A stretch of DNA of 64,000 bases from the NCBI RefSeq assembly GCF_900105685.1, contig NZ_LT629781.1, positions 2,852,001-2,916,000 on the forward strand, in the 5' to 3' direction. Shown here in pieces: positions 9,859 to 19,414 of the stretch (its first letter is position 1; the number at the start of each line of letters is the position of its first letter). Under the pieces are notes generated by a model. It ran no database searches and had not been told where the DNA came from. It saw only the letters and a list, made by a program, of their open reading frames with translations. Both the position numbers and the translations under genes were made by a program. The stretch comes from Verrucomicrobium sp. GAS474. Its GTDB lineage: Bacteria > Verrucomicrobiota > Verrucomicrobiia > Methylacidiphilales > GAS474.

Positions 9859-10301
9859 AACCGTATCTCAGGAAGACGGCGGCCTTCTCGCTGGTCGAGG
9901 TCGTGATCGCCATCGGCATCGTCTCGCTCGCCCTGCTCCCGCTCCTCGGGCTGCTTCCCGTCGGCCTGAACAGCAATCGCAGCTCGACGACCCAGACCGG
10001 GGCGATGAGCCTCATCACGGCGATCTCCGCCGACATCCGCTCGACGACCGCGACGACGGGAGTCTCCCCCCGCTTCGGCATCCGCACGACGGCCTCGGGC
10101 GGGCAGACGCTCTACTTCGACGAATCGGAGACGGTGACCGGCCTCCAGCCGGGCAAGCCCGGATACAAGGCCGACATCGAGCCGGTCAAGATCTCGACGA
10201 CGATGACGGCCCTCCGGGTCACCGTCAGCTGGCCGCCGCAGGCATCGGGGGGGAACGTCCTGGGCTCGGCCGATGTCATCGTCCCGGTCGACAACAATTA
10301 G
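9855..10301 (+). CDS. Pseudopilin-like Verru_Chthon cassette protein B
   Basis: This 148-residue protein starts at an ATG that overlaps the upstream stop (ATGA at 9855-9858). The N-terminus TAAFSLVEVVIAIGIVSLAL is a prepilin-type helix with the conserved E, followed by a small globular part. The cleavage residue before F is Ala rather than the usual Gly. Size, position and helix fit protein B of the Verru_Chthon cassette. It is probably a minor pseudopilin assembled at the inner membrane by a type II secretion or type IV pilus-like machine encoded elsewhere. Confidence 0.8.
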   Translation: MKPYLRKTAAFSLVEVVIAIGIVSLALLPLLGLLPVGLNSNRSSTTQTGAMSLITAISADIRSTTATTGVSPRFGIRTTASGGQTLYFDESETVTGLQPGKPGYKADIEPVKISTTMTALRVTVSWPPQASGGNVLGSADVIVPVDNN

Positions 10302-10302
10302 C

Positions 10303-11403
10303 ATGGCGATGGAGACGCTTTCCCACCCTATCGAGCGGGCCCGCCGCCCGGCCCCGAGGGGGAACAAGAGAGGCTTCACGCTGGTCGAGATCATGGTCTC
10401 GATCGGCGTCCTCCTCTGCATCATCCTGCTGGTCGCCCAGCTGGTGAGCAGCCTGAGCGCGACGACCTCGAACGCGAGCAAGCGGAGCGATTCCGACAAC
10501 CAGGCGCGGCTGATCTTCTCGAAGATGGCCGCCGATTTCGCGGCGATCTCCAGCCGGGCCGACGTCAATTATGCGTTCCTCAGCCAGAACGGAAACGACT
10601 CCTTCTATTTCTACAGCGAGGCCTCGGGCCATATCTCCTCCGGCGATCCCGCCGGGACGGGGGAGTCGACGCTGAGCGGCGTCTCCCTGATCGGCTACCG
10701 CGTCAGCGACGGCATCTCCGGCGGCGCCCGGGTCGAGTTGGAGCGCCTCGGCCTCGGCCTCCATTGGGTCGACGTCTCCTCCCAGACCGGCACGAGCGGG
10801 CAGGGGAGGTCGGTCCTCTTCCTCCCGACGCTGATCAGGGACGCCTTCTCCAAGACCCTCGCCAATCCGAACAACAACTCGTCGAACCCGAACACCTCGA
10901 ATCCCTCGCCCTGGGACGTCATCGGCGACCAGGTCTTCCGCATGGAATTCTGCTTCCTGCTGAAGGACGGCACTTTCGCGGTCACGCCGGTGATCCGCAA
11001 TTCGGGGGCCAAGGGCAATTTCGCCGCCGCCGTCGCCCCGCAGGCGACCGACGATGCCTCCGCCGGCTATGCCCCGGGCTCCCGTTGGTACAATGCCCAA
11101 TCGCAGGTCGCCTACCGGTGTGTCCGGGCCTCGACGAAGGCGGCGTTCTGGACGCCGCTCGGCCTGCAGGACGTGAAGGCCGTCGTCGTCTCCCTGGCCC
11201 TCCTCCATCCCAAGGCGCGGGCGACGATCCAGGTCGGCGCGCTCACCCGGTCGATTCCCTTGCTCCCCGATTTTGCCGGATCGCCCGTCATCGGCTCCTG
11301 GACGACGGCGGCGGGAAACGCCTCCGTTTTCAAGGCGGGGGGGATGAACCCGATGACGGCCTCGTCGGTCCGCGTCTACCAGCGGTTCTTCTACCTGAAC
11401 TAA
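10303..11403 (+). CDS. Pseudopilin-like Verru_Chthon cassette protein C
   Basis: This 366-residue protein starts at an ATG one base after the upstream stop. A 23-residue basic leader ends in KRG before FTLVEIMVSIGVLLCIILLVAQ, a textbook prepilin cleavage site and helix. The long C-terminal part has no recognisable motif. Its length and third position fit protein C of the Verru_Chthon cassette. It is translationally coupled to its neighbours and so presumably made with them. Confidence 0.82.
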   Translation: MAMETLSHPIERARRPAPRGNKRGFTLVEIMVSIGVLLCIILLVAQLVSSLSATTSNASKRSDSDNQARLIFSKMAADFAAISSRADVNYAFLSQNGNDSFYFYSEASGHISSGDPAGTGESTLSGVSLIGYRVSDGISGGARVELERLGLGLHWVDVSSQTGTSGQGRSVLFLPTLIRDAFSKTLANPNNNSSNPNTSNPSPWDVIGDQVFRMEFCFLLKDGTFAVTPVIRNSGAKGNFAAAVAPQATDDASAGYAPGSRWYNAQSQVAYRCVRASTKAAFWTPLGLQDVKAVVVSLALLHPKARATIQVGALTRSIPLLPDFAGSPVIGSWTTAAGNASVFKAGGMNPMTASSVRVYQRFFYLN

Positions 11404-11412
11404 CCCATCGCG

Positions 11413-14400
11413 ATGCATGCCATGAATTCGTTCGCATCCCGTCGTCCCGCCCTGCGTGAGCGCGGGGCCGCGATCATCCTCGTCCTCTGCTTCGTTGTCC
11501 TCATCGCAGGGCTGACCGTCACCTTTCTCCTGCGGGCGGCGACGGAGCGGCAGATCTCGAACGCCAACGCCAACGGGACGAAGGTCGAGCTGCTGGGGGA
11601 CACCGCCCTCGGCATCGTCGTCGACGATCTCAAGCAGGAGATCATCGCCCACTCGACCCCCTACGGCACGGGGACGAACACCGTCTACGTCCCGACTTCG
11701 GCGACCTACGCCGTTCCGTCCCGGTACGAGACCCTCCCCAATCTCCTTCGCCGCAGCAGTCATTCCGACACGCCCACCCGGGCTGCCGCCTCGATCTCGA
11801 CCGCCGCCTCGAACAACGGCCGCTCCGTCACCCTCGCCCGCTGGAACGCCCATTACCTCCTCCCCCTTGCCGGGGCGAATGCTCCGGGCGACAGCACCCC
11901 GGCCTCCGGCTTCGTCGCGCCCGATTGGGTGGTCGTGACCCGGGGCGGCCCCGCCTCGGGAGCGGCGTGGACGAAGAGCCTCGCCGATTCCTCGCCGCAA
12001 AACACCGCCTACGCCATCGGCCGGTATGCTTATGCGATCTATGACGAGGGCAGCCTCCTCGACATGAATGCGGCCGGCTACCCCTCCAGCGCCACGGCCG
12101 ACCAATACGGCTCCAAGGGCGGGCTCAGCTACGCCGACCTCCGGCAGCTTTCCCTGACGGCGCAGCAGATCAACCAGATCGTCGGATGGCGGAATTACGG
12201 CAGCATCCAGCCCGCGGGGAACTTTCCGAACTTCACCTTCGATACCGCCGCCGCCAGCCGGTACCAGACCCAGGTGGCGACGACGAACAACTTCCTGACG
12301 ACCACGACGAACACCTTCAACGGCAACGGCGACCATGCCGTCATCAATCGCCAGCAGCTGATCAAGCTCTTCCAGAAGGGGATCTCGACGAGCTCGACCG
12401 AGCAGACGAAGCTCCAGGGCGCGCTCCAATATCTCGGCACCTTCAGCCGCGAGGTGAACGGGCCGACGTACGGCCCCACCGTCGATTACGCCGCGCCCTA
12501 CAATTACAAGACGGCCCAATACCAGACCGGCTCGACGATCTACAATCCCTTCGTCCTGCGGGCCCAGGTCGCGAGCCCCTTCACCCGGGCCGACGGCAGC
12601 ACGGCGGTCAAGGGGGAACCCCTCGTGAAGAGCCGCTTCCCGCTCGAAAAACTCGCCCTGCTGGAAAAGATGCAGGGCTACGCCTCCCTCAGCGACCAGG
12701 ACAAGGACGACATCGCGCGGTATTTCGGCCTCGATGCCGTGAACGATTCGGTCGGCTACTACCGGCATTGGAGCTATCCGACGACGAACGCCAAATACGC
12801 CCACACCGCCGGGAGCATCCTTTCCCTGAACGACGTGGCGCAGAAGAACCGCGAGCCCGATTTCTTCGAGCTCCTCCAGGCGGGGATCCTCTACGGCTCC
12901 CTGGGGAAAGGTGGGGGGAGGGGAGATACCGCCCAATACACGACCTTCACCGATTACGACACGAAGACGATCCTCCAGGTCCTGAAAATCGGCGCAAACA
13001 TCATCGACCAGTGGGATTCCGACAACTATCCCACGACGATCACCCTGACGCCGACGGCGACGGGGGACAGCGTCTACGGCATCGAGGATCTCCCCTACAT
13101 CAACAAATTCCTCTACACGATCGCAGGGCCTGGAAACCTCGCCGCCGCCGGCGTCTACAAGACCACCGCCGCCTTCCAGCTCTGGAACCCGCACCAATCG
13201 CTGGCGTCGAATACCGGCGCCTATCCCGAAGGCATCCAGCTCTCGCCCGTCTACGTCAACGGGACGTCGAGCAGCATGTCGACCACCTCCGATTTCTATC
13301 AATTGGGAGCGGTGGTCACGACCAAGAAGGCCGACGGCACCACCACCAGTCCCACGTGGTATTGGAACGGCAAGACCGCCGCCTGGACCAGCGGGGCCTT
13401 TCCGGAATTCTTCGGCGAGCTTCCGAGCGGCGGCATCATCAGCGTCCCCCTCGCCAATCCCTCGACCGATTACCGCGAGCCGACGATGAGCGCCCAGCTC
13501 CCCCTCCGGGACATGGTCGGCATTCCCGACAACACCTACGTCGTCAATTCGCTGACCTTCTCCGCGGCGATGGCGGCGAAGACGGCGCTCTACCTCTACT
13601 GGAAGCCGTCGATCACCTACCGCATCCAGTTCCTGGACAAGCCGGGCGGCACCTACCACACCTACGGCACCTTCGTCGGCCCCGACACGCCCTCGGCCTA
13701 CTCGGGTTTTCGGATGGCGCCCTGGCTTTCGCTCTCCAATACGCTGCAGGCCTCGAAATGGTACGCGGCGGCGAAGTCCGATCCCCGCACCGGACGCTTC
13801 GGCTCCGGCCAAAGCTCCGAGTACGACGTAGTCTCGGGAAGCTCCAGCATCACCCCCGCCTCCCCCTCCAGCTACACCGACGTCAATAGCCGCATCGACA
13901 GCAACCCTCCCTTCAAGGGCACCGTCAGCTCGGCCAATCCCTACCGCCTCGACCTGTGGGCCGCGAACAACCCGGGCGGCGGGACGGCGAATCCGCAGAC
14001 CGCGGGCAACCCCGTCTATGCCGACCTCGACGCCCAGGCCCGCCCCGGCGACGCGCTGTACGCCTCGCCCTCTCCCCTCGTCCTCGGCGCCTCCACGGCC
14101 CGTCCCGTCATCCTGAACCGCCCCTTCCGCTCCGTCGGGGAACTCGGCTACGTCTTCCGCGACCTTCCCTGGAAGACGCTCGATTTCTTCACCGCCTCCA
14201 GCGCCGACGCGGCCCTCCTCGATCTCTTCTCCCTCAACGGAGGGCAGCCCGTCCTCGGCGGGCGGCTGAATCCGAACACGAGGCAGAAAAGTGTCCTCTC
14301 CGCCGTCATCGCGGGGGCGACCCAGGGGAGCGGCGGGAGCGGCACGACGATCTCCTCCGACAACGCGAACAGCATCGCCGACGCCGTCATCGCCCTGTCC

Positions 14401-14706
14401 AAGGCCGCCCCCTTCGCGAACCGCTCCGAGCTGGTGACGCGGCTCATGGCCGACGCCTCCCTGGCCAAGATCTCGACGATCAAGAGCGAGCGGGAGGGAG
14501 TCGTCCGGGCGCTCGCCGATTGCGCCAACACCCGGACCTGGAACCTCCTCATCGACCTCATCGCGCAAGTCGGCCGCTATCCCTCGACGGCCAATTCCCT
14601 CGACAAGTTCGTCGTCGAGGGGGAACGCCATTACTGGCTCCATGTGGCGATCGACCGCTACACCGGCCAGATCGTCGACAAGCAACTCGAAGTCGTCCGG
14701 GAATAG
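11413..14706 (+). CDS. Large pilus-assembly-like Verru_Chthon cassette protein A
   Basis: This 1,097-residue protein has an N-terminal anchor (RGAAIILVLCFVVLIAGLTV) like that of PilX or GspK-type minor pseudopilins. A very long Ser/Thr/Tyr-rich extracellular-type body follows. It is last of the four-gene set, as expected for cassette protein A, and its size fits that family. An alternative ATG lies at 11422. It may be the tip or adhesin-like subunit of a secretion pseudopilus. Between a hydrolase and a transporter gene, the set may export or display the polysaccharide-degrading enzymes, but this is inference. Confidence 0.8.
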   Translation: MHAMNSFASRRPALRERGAAIILVLCFVVLIAGLTVTFLLRAATERQISNANANGTKVELLGDTALGIVVDDLKQEIIAHSTPYGTGTNTVYVPTSATYAVPSRYETLPNLLRRSSHSDTPTRAAASISTAASNNGRSVTLARWNAHYLLPLAGANAPGDSTPASGFVAPDWVVVTRGGPASGAAWTKSLADSSPQNTAYAIGRYAYAIYDEGSLLDMNAAGYPSSATADQYGSKGGLSYADLRQLSLTAQQINQIVGWRNYGSIQPAGNFPNFTFDTAAASRYQTQVATTNNFLTTTTNTFNGNGDHAVINRQQLIKLFQKGISTSSTEQTKLQGALQYLGTFSREVNGPTYGPTVDYAAPYNYKTAQYQTGSTIYNPFVLRAQVASPFTRADGSTAVKGEPLVKSRFPLEKLALLEKMQGYASLSDQDKDDIARYFGLDAVNDSVGYYRHWSYPTTNAKYAHTAGSILSLNDVAQKNREPDFFELLQAGILYGSLGKGGGRGDTAQYTTFTDYDTKTILQVLKIGANIIDQWDSDNYPTTITLTPTATGDSVYGIEDLPYINKFLYTIAGPGNLAAAGVYKTTAAFQLWNPHQSLASNTGAYPEGIQLSPVYVNGTSSSMSTTSDFYQLGAVVTTKKADGTTTSPTWYWNGKTAAWTSGAFPEFFGELPSGGIISVPLANPSTDYREPTMSAQLPLRDMVGIPDNTYVVNSLTFSAAMAAKTALYLYWKPSITYRIQFLDKPGGTYHTYGTFVGPDTPSAYSGFRMAPWLSLSNTLQASKWYAAAKSDPRTGRFGSGQSSEYDVVSGSSSITPASPSSYTDVNSRIDSNPPFKGTVSSANPYRLDLWAANNPGGGTANPQTAGNPVYADLDAQARPGDALYASPSPLVLGASTARPVILNRPFRSVGELGYVFRDLPWKTLDFFTASSADAALLDLFSLNGGQPVLGGRLNPNTRQKSVLSAVIAGATQGSGGSGTTISSDNANSIADAVIALSKAAPFANRSELVTRLMADASLAKISTIKSEREGVVRALADCANTRTWNLLIDLIAQVGRYPSTANSLDKFVVEGERHYWLHVAIDRYTGQIVDKQLEVVRE

Positions 14707-14740
14707 TCGCCCCTCTCTTTCCACCCCCTCTTCTCCCTTT

Positions 14741-16699
14741 ATGACCTCACTCGATTGGATCGTTGCCCTCACCCCTGTTATCCTGGTTTTCCTCGTCGGC
14801 CTCTATTGCCGGAAATATGTCCGCAGCGTCGCCGACTTCATGTCGGGGGGGCGCGTCGCCGACCGCTATCTCCTCTCGATCGCGGGCGGGGAGCTGCAGG
14901 CCGGGGCCGTCGTCTTCGTCGCCGTGTTCGAGGTCTTCTCCCACTCGGGTTACGCCCTGGGCTGGTGGGGCTGGCTCTCCGGGCCGGTCGGCCTTATCGT
15001 CAGCATCTCCGGCTTCGTCATTTATCGCTACCGGGAAACGCGGGCGCTGACCCTCGCCCAGTTCTTCGAGCTGCGCTACAGCAAGGGATTCCGGCTCTTC
15101 ACCGGCGGCCTCGCCTTCTTCGCGGGGATACTCAACTTCGGCATCATCCCCGCCGTCGGGGCGCGGTGTCTTGCCTACTTCTGGGGCATGCCGGAACATG
15201 TCACCCTCCTCGGCGTGACGGCGCCGACCTACGTCTTCCTGATGGCCCTCTTCCTCTCGATCTCGCTCTTCGTCGCCCTCTCCGGCGGGCTCGTCACCAT
15301 CATCATCATCAATTGCCTGGAGGGGATCGTCGCCCAGCTCTTCTACATCGTCATCATCCTCGCCCTCCTGGCGCTCTTCAATTGGAACGAAATCGTCTCG
15401 GTCCTCAGCGCCCGGCCCGTCGGCCAGTCGTTCCTGAACCCGTTCGACACCCATGCGGTGAAGGACTTCAACATCGGGTACGTCCTCATGGGCCTCGTCG
15501 TCACGATCTACGGCACGATGGCCTGGCAGAACGCCGCCGGGTATCAGAGCGCCGCCCTCACCCCCCACGAGGCCCGGATGGGCAACGTCCTGAGTCGGTG
15601 GCGTGAAATGGGAAAGGGTGCCGTCATCACCCTCATGGCCGTCTGCGCGATGACCTTCCTCAACCACCCCCATTTCGCCGCCGGGGCCGCCTCGGTCAAT
15701 GAGGCCGTCGGGCAGATCTCCGATCCGAAGGTGCAGGACCAGATGCGGATGCCGATCGCCGTCGGCCAGCTGTTGCCGATGGGGATCAAGGGCGTGCTTT
15801 GCGCGATCTTCCTGATGGGGGTCTTCGGAGGCGACGCCACCCATCTCCACTCCTGGGGGAGCATCTTCGTCCAGGATGTCCTCGTCCCGCTTCGGAAGAA
15901 GCCCTTCGGGCCGAGGCAGCATCTCTTCGTCCTGCGCTGCTCGATCATCGGGGTCGCCCTCTTCGCCTTCCTCTTCGGGGCGCTCTACCGGCAGGTCGAT
16001 TACATCGTGATGTGGTGGTCGGTGACGACGGCGATCTATGTGGGAGGGGTCGGCGCGGCGATCATCGGCGGTCTCTACTGGAAGAAGGGCACGGCGGCGG
16101 GGGCCTGGGCGGCGCTCTTCGCGGGCTCGACCCTCTCGGTCGGCGGGATCATCGCACGCCAGATGAATCCCCACTTCCCGCTCAACGGAGTCCAGATCTC
16201 GTTCAGCGTCACCTTCATCTCCATCCTCCTCTATGTCGTCGTCTCCCTCCTGACGAACAAGGGGGACTTCAACATGGATCGCCTTCTCCATCGCGGAGCC
16301 TACGCCATCGCGGAAGATCCGAAGACGACGGGTGACGCCCCCTCGCAGGCGAAGCGCCATTGGCTCAGCCGCCTCATCGGGATCGACGAGAACTTCTCCA
16401 AGGGGGACAAGTGGACGGCGGGCCTTCTCTTCGCCTGGAGCCTCTGCTTCACCCTCCTGTTCATCGTCGGGACGACGTGGAACTACCTTTCGCCGTGGCC
16501 CAAGACGGTCTGGCCCTCGTTCTGGCACGTCGTCGGATTCGGGTTCCCGGTCTTCTTCGCGATCGTGACCGGGATCTGGTTCACCTGGGGCGGGGTGAGG
16601 GGAATCGGCCGCTTCTTCACCCACCTGGGCGGCGAGCGGGTCAACCACCTCGACGACGGCACGGTACGGGACCACCGGAATCTCGATGAAAGGGGCTGA
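14741..16699 (+). CDS. Sodium:solute symporter (SSS family)
   Basis: This 652-residue inner-membrane transporter has about 13-15 helices. Diagnostic early features are the SVADFMSGGRVADRYLLSIAGGE segment (abridged here: SVADF, GGRVADR) and the following helix pairs, typical of the SSS fold. I use the ATG at 14741, where the first helix begins (DWIVALTPVILVFLVGLYC). The gene lies 34 bp after the cassette and overlaps the next gene. Verrucomicrobial polysaccharide loci often use such symporters to import released sugars or uronates, so this is its likely role. The substrate is not evident. Confidence 0.88.
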   Translation: MTSLDWIVALTPVILVFLVGLYCRKYVRSVADFMSGGRVADRYLLSIAGGELQAGAVVFVAVFEVFSHSGYALGWWGWLSGPVGLIVSISGFVIYRYRETRALTLAQFFELRYSKGFRLFTGGLAFFAGILNFGIIPAVGARCLAYFWGMPEHVTLLGVTAPTYVFLMALFLSISLFVALSGGLVTIIIINCLEGIVAQLFYIVIILALLALFNWNEIVSVLSARPVGQSFLNPFDTHAVKDFNIGYVLMGLVVTIYGTMAWQNAAGYQSAALTPHEARMGNVLSRWREMGKGAVITLMAVCAMTFLNHPHFAAGAASVNEAVGQISDPKVQDQMRMPIAVGQLLPMGIKGVLCAIFLMGVFGGDATHLHSWGSIFVQDVLVPLRKKPFGPRQHLFVLRCSIIGVALFAFLFGALYRQVDYIVMWWSVTTAIYVGGVGAAIIGGLYWKKGTAAGAWAALFAGSTLSVGGIIARQMNPHFPLNGVQISFSVTFISILLYVVVSLLTNKGDFNMDRLLHRGAYAIAEDPKTTGDAPSQAKRHWLSRLIGIDENFSKGDKWTAGLLFAWSLCFTLLFIVGTTWNYLSPWPKTVWPSFWHVVGFGFPVFFAIVTGIWFTWGGVRGIGRFFTHLGGERVNHLDDGTVRDHRNLDERG

Positions 16700-18602
16700 G
16701 TCTCCCATGACCTCGATTCCGGCCCGCAAGGGAATCAACCTCCTGAACAGCCCCCTGACGCAGGCGTCCCTCCTCCGGATCGTGGCGGACGCCCCGCGCC
16801 GTCCGCTCCTTCCCCCGCTCGGCTCTCCCGAATGGGTGCGGGCGGCGGGGACACCCCTCGCGGCCCGGTGGCTGCCGATTCTCAAGGGCCGGGCGGAACG
16901 GGAAAAGACCCTTCCCTTGCCCCGCCTGAACGACCGCCTCTACGCCCTCTACCACCGCACCGGCAACCGGCTCCGCTTCGAGCAGGTCTACTTCGAGCGC
17001 CGCCGCCGCCTCGCCCGCGTGGTGATCGCCCTGCTCCTCAGTCCGAGGGAATCGGCGAGGGGAGCCGCCTCCCTGCGCCGCTCCGCTCTCCGCAAGCTGG
17101 AGGAAATCCTCGACGAGGCCTCCTGGGCCCTGCCCGCCCATGTGAACAATCCGACAGGCAAGGACTCCCGGACCATCGATCTCTTCTGCGCCGAGACCGC
17201 GAACCTGATGGCCGAGATGCTCGACCTCCTCGGGCCGATCATACCCGATCAGCTCGCCCAGCGTATCCGCACCCGGCTCGATCGCGATATCTTCGGAAAC
17301 TACGCGATGAACCACCGGGACCTCTGGTGGACCCAAAGCCAGGGCAATTGGAACGCCGTCTGCCATCAGGGAGTCCTCGGTGCCGCCCTCTCCCAGATCG
17401 ATCGTCCCGTCGACCTCGCCGAACTGCTCTGGACTGCCCGGAGCCATCTGCGGCACTTCCTCAAGGGATTCGGCAAAGACGGCGGCACCTCGGAGGGACC
17501 CGCCTATTGGCAATACGGCTTCGGCTGGTTCACGACCCTCAACGAACAGCTCGAAACCCGGACCGCGGGTGCCCTTTCGCTTTTCTCCGGCTGCCCGAAG
17601 GCGTACCACATCGCCCGCTTCGGCGCGGCGACCTCGCTCGCGGGAGGCCGCCTCGTCAATTTCGCCGACGGATCGGGACAGGCCGTCCTCCGGCCCGCGC
17701 TCCTCTCCTATTTGGGAGAACGCCTCAATCAGGAGGAAAACCGGGAGAAGGCGCGGGAGAACTACGGCCTGCTGTGGCGGGACGGGATGAATTTCGATTC
17801 GGAGCGTTGCGACCTCTTCCAGCTGGGCCGCCTTTTGTTGCGCGCGCCGCGGAAAGCGAAGGCGAAGGGGGGAAACCGCGTCCTTTCACGCAAGCCCGAC
17901 ATCTTCCTTCCCGTCCTCGGCGTCATGGTGGCCCGGGGCGTCGACCGGAAAAACCACGTCTGGGACGTCGCGGCGAAGGCGGGACACAACGCCGAATTCC
18001 ACAACCACAACGATTGCGGCAGCTACCTCGTCAACGTTGACGGGATCGACCTGATTTCCGAGATCGGCTACCCGGAATACGAACGCGATTATTTCGGCCC
18101 CCGACGGTACGAGTTCCTCGCCGCCCGGACCGAGGGCCACTCCCTCCCGGTCATCGGCCTCTGGGAGCAGAAAGAGGGCAGGGAACACGCCGCGCGGGTC
18201 CTCCGCTGCCACCTCGGCGAGGAGAGGGCCGAGTTCGCCCTCGATGCGTCCAAGTGCTACCCGAAGGCGGCGGGATGCCGCCGTTTCCTGCGAACCCTCC
18301 GCTTCGATAAACGAAGCGGCAGCGTCTCCATCGAGGACGAATTTTCCCTCAGCCGCATCGAGGGAATCGAGGATGCCGTCATCACAACGGGCCGCGTGCG
18401 GATCGAACAGGGAAAGGCCTCGATCGAGCGGGAAGGATTGACCCTCCGCCTGACTCCCGAGGCGGGCACCGTCTTGCTCGGCGTGAAGGAGTGTTCCTAC
18501 AAGAATCACGACGGCCAGCCCAGCACCGTCCGGCGTATTCTCTTCGGCCCGGTGAAGCCCGGTCGTGTTATCCGCCTCGGATACCGGATGGAATTGACCT
18601 AA
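16686..18602 (+). CDS. Heparinase II/III-like polysaccharide lyase
   Basis: This 638-residue protein has an N-terminal alpha-toroid-like helical half (roughly residues 1-380). A beta-sandwich half contains HNHNDCGSYLVNVDG, the conserved histidine block of the heparinase II/III family, followed by GYPEYERDYF. No signal peptide is visible, so it probably acts on imported oligosaccharides in the cytoplasm. The start is uncertain. The ATG at 16686 overlaps the symporter stop, and an ATG at 16707 gives 631 residues. The overlap suggests co-translation with the symporter. The uronate-containing substrate cannot be specified. Confidence 0.83.
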   Translation: MKGAESPMTSIPARKGINLLNSPLTQASLLRIVADAPRRPLLPPLGSPEWVRAAGTPLAARWLPILKGRAEREKTLPLPRLNDRLYALYHRTGNRLRFEQVYFERRRRLARVVIALLLSPRESARGAASLRRSALRKLEEILDEASWALPAHVNNPTGKDSRTIDLFCAETANLMAEMLDLLGPIIPDQLAQRIRTRLDRDIFGNYAMNHRDLWWTQSQGNWNAVCHQGVLGAALSQIDRPVDLAELLWTARSHLRHFLKGFGKDGGTSEGPAYWQYGFGWFTTLNEQLETRTAGALSLFSGCPKAYHIARFGAATSLAGGRLVNFADGSGQAVLRPALLSYLGERLNQEENREKARENYGLLWRDGMNFDSERCDLFQLGRLLLRAPRKAKAKGGNRVLSRKPDIFLPVLGVMVARGVDRKNHVWDVAAKAGHNAEFHNHNDCGSYLVNVDGIDLISEIGYPEYERDYFGPRRYEFLAARTEGHSLPVIGLWEQKEGREHAARVLRCHLGEERAEFALDASKCYPKAAGCRRFLRTLRFDKRSGSVSIEDEFSLSRIEGIEDAVITTGRVRIEQGKASIEREGLTLRLTPEAGTVLLGVKECSYKNHDGQPSTVRRILFGPVKPGRVIRLGYRMELT

Positions 18603-18957
18603 ATTGAAAAAAATCACCCTCTTCCTTCCTCCAAAAGGGCAGGGGAGTCCTACCCGAATCCGTGGCGTTTGGCGTGTGCCCCGCCCCGGATCACACGCAG
18701 CGTGACCGTTAAGGGGACATCCTCACGGCCTACCCCCACCCATCCGGCCAGCACACCCCGTTCCGAGGTCTAGGAGGACCGTAGCGAGGCGATTACCCCA
18801 TCGCCCAGCCCTGCCCTCCCCGTGCGTGATTCGTCATAGCAGACCGAGTTGCCGCGCCGCGCGGCGCGAGGGATGCCCCGTGTTGCCGGGGGCCGTCCGC
18901 GTCCCGCGCTGGCATCCTTAGCCCGGACGCACGTTGGCGGCATCCGTGCCCGGAATC
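18603..18957. other. GC-rich non-coding stretch with strong palindromes
   Basis: I see no convincing gene here. The segment has a perfect 16-bp palindrome at 18853-18868 (CGCGCCGCGCGGCGCG), and GGATGCC (18871-18877) pairs with GGCATCC (18911-18917). It may encode a structured RNA or be a remnant of an earlier insertion next to the dif-like site. I do not recognise an RNA family. Confidence 0.4.
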
Positions 18958-18987
18958 ACTTCGCACGAACGCTTTGTTATGTAACGG
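18958..18987 (+). repeat. Inverted, imperfect copy of the dif-like site
   Basis: ACTTCGCAC at 18958-18966 and TTTGTTATGTAA at about 18973-18984 match the two arms of the dif-like site at 25574-25601 read on the opposite strand. The spacer here is two bases longer. The similarity continues into GGACG just downstream. The copy faces the left prophage boundary at 19415, so the two form an inverted pair. Confidence 0.6.
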
Positions 18988-19004
18988 ACGAGCAGAAGGG
19001 GTGA

Positions 19005-19376
19005 TGTCCGAAGTCGTGAAAGATGGGCGCTTCGCCCTGGGTCATTTCATCTCGACTCCAATTCTCAACTATGAGGGCGAGATCATTCGCACTCTTAACT
19101 CTGTCTACAAGATCACGGAGATATGCGCTGCGCCATCCCATATCGCGATGGAGGCGAATACGATCAAAGCAATACTGATAGCGAGGAGGCGGGATTTTTT
19201 CCAAGGGCGAGGATGCCCGCCAGCAGACCTGATGACGGTCGAATGCGGAGGATTCTTGCTCCTAACGAACTGCTTGTGATCCTGCCTCGTTGATAAAAAT
19301 TTGATGGAATCGATCAACGTTCGAGAACCGTTGAGTTTTACCTGCGCTAATCCGATGAGTTTTACGTCGTCGGACA
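19005..19376. mobile_element. 372-bp MITE-like element with 5-bp target duplication
   Basis: The element starts with TGTCCGAAGTCGTGAAA and ends with the inverted counterpart (GTTTTACGTCGTCGGACA). It is flanked on both sides by GGTGA (19000-19004 and 19377-19381), a perfect 5-bp target duplication. The right end carries two copies of a TGAGTTTTAC-type subrepeat (about 19331-19340 and 19356-19365), as seen in IS21-like ends. The open frame from 18974 to 19279 crosses the left end and lacks family features, so I treat the element as non-coding. Related ends occur at 3497-3545. Confidence 0.72.
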
Positions 19377-19414
19377 GGTGACGTTCCTACGGCGCTCCGT
19401 GTGCGGTTGCCGTC

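Noticed and set aside
10276-14772. 1,498-residue minus-strand open frame
   Set aside because: It is antisense to three pseudopilin-like genes that have clear prepilin leaders. Its Arg/Gly/Glu-rich composition is typical of a shadow frame.
14747-16885. 712-residue minus-strand open frame
   Set aside because: It is antisense to the sodium:solute symporter, with Asp/Glu/Arg-rich low-complexity sequence and no motif.
18974-19279. 101-residue open frame at the MITE
   Set aside because: It begins outside and ends inside the 372-bp element, crosses its left end and shows no family features.
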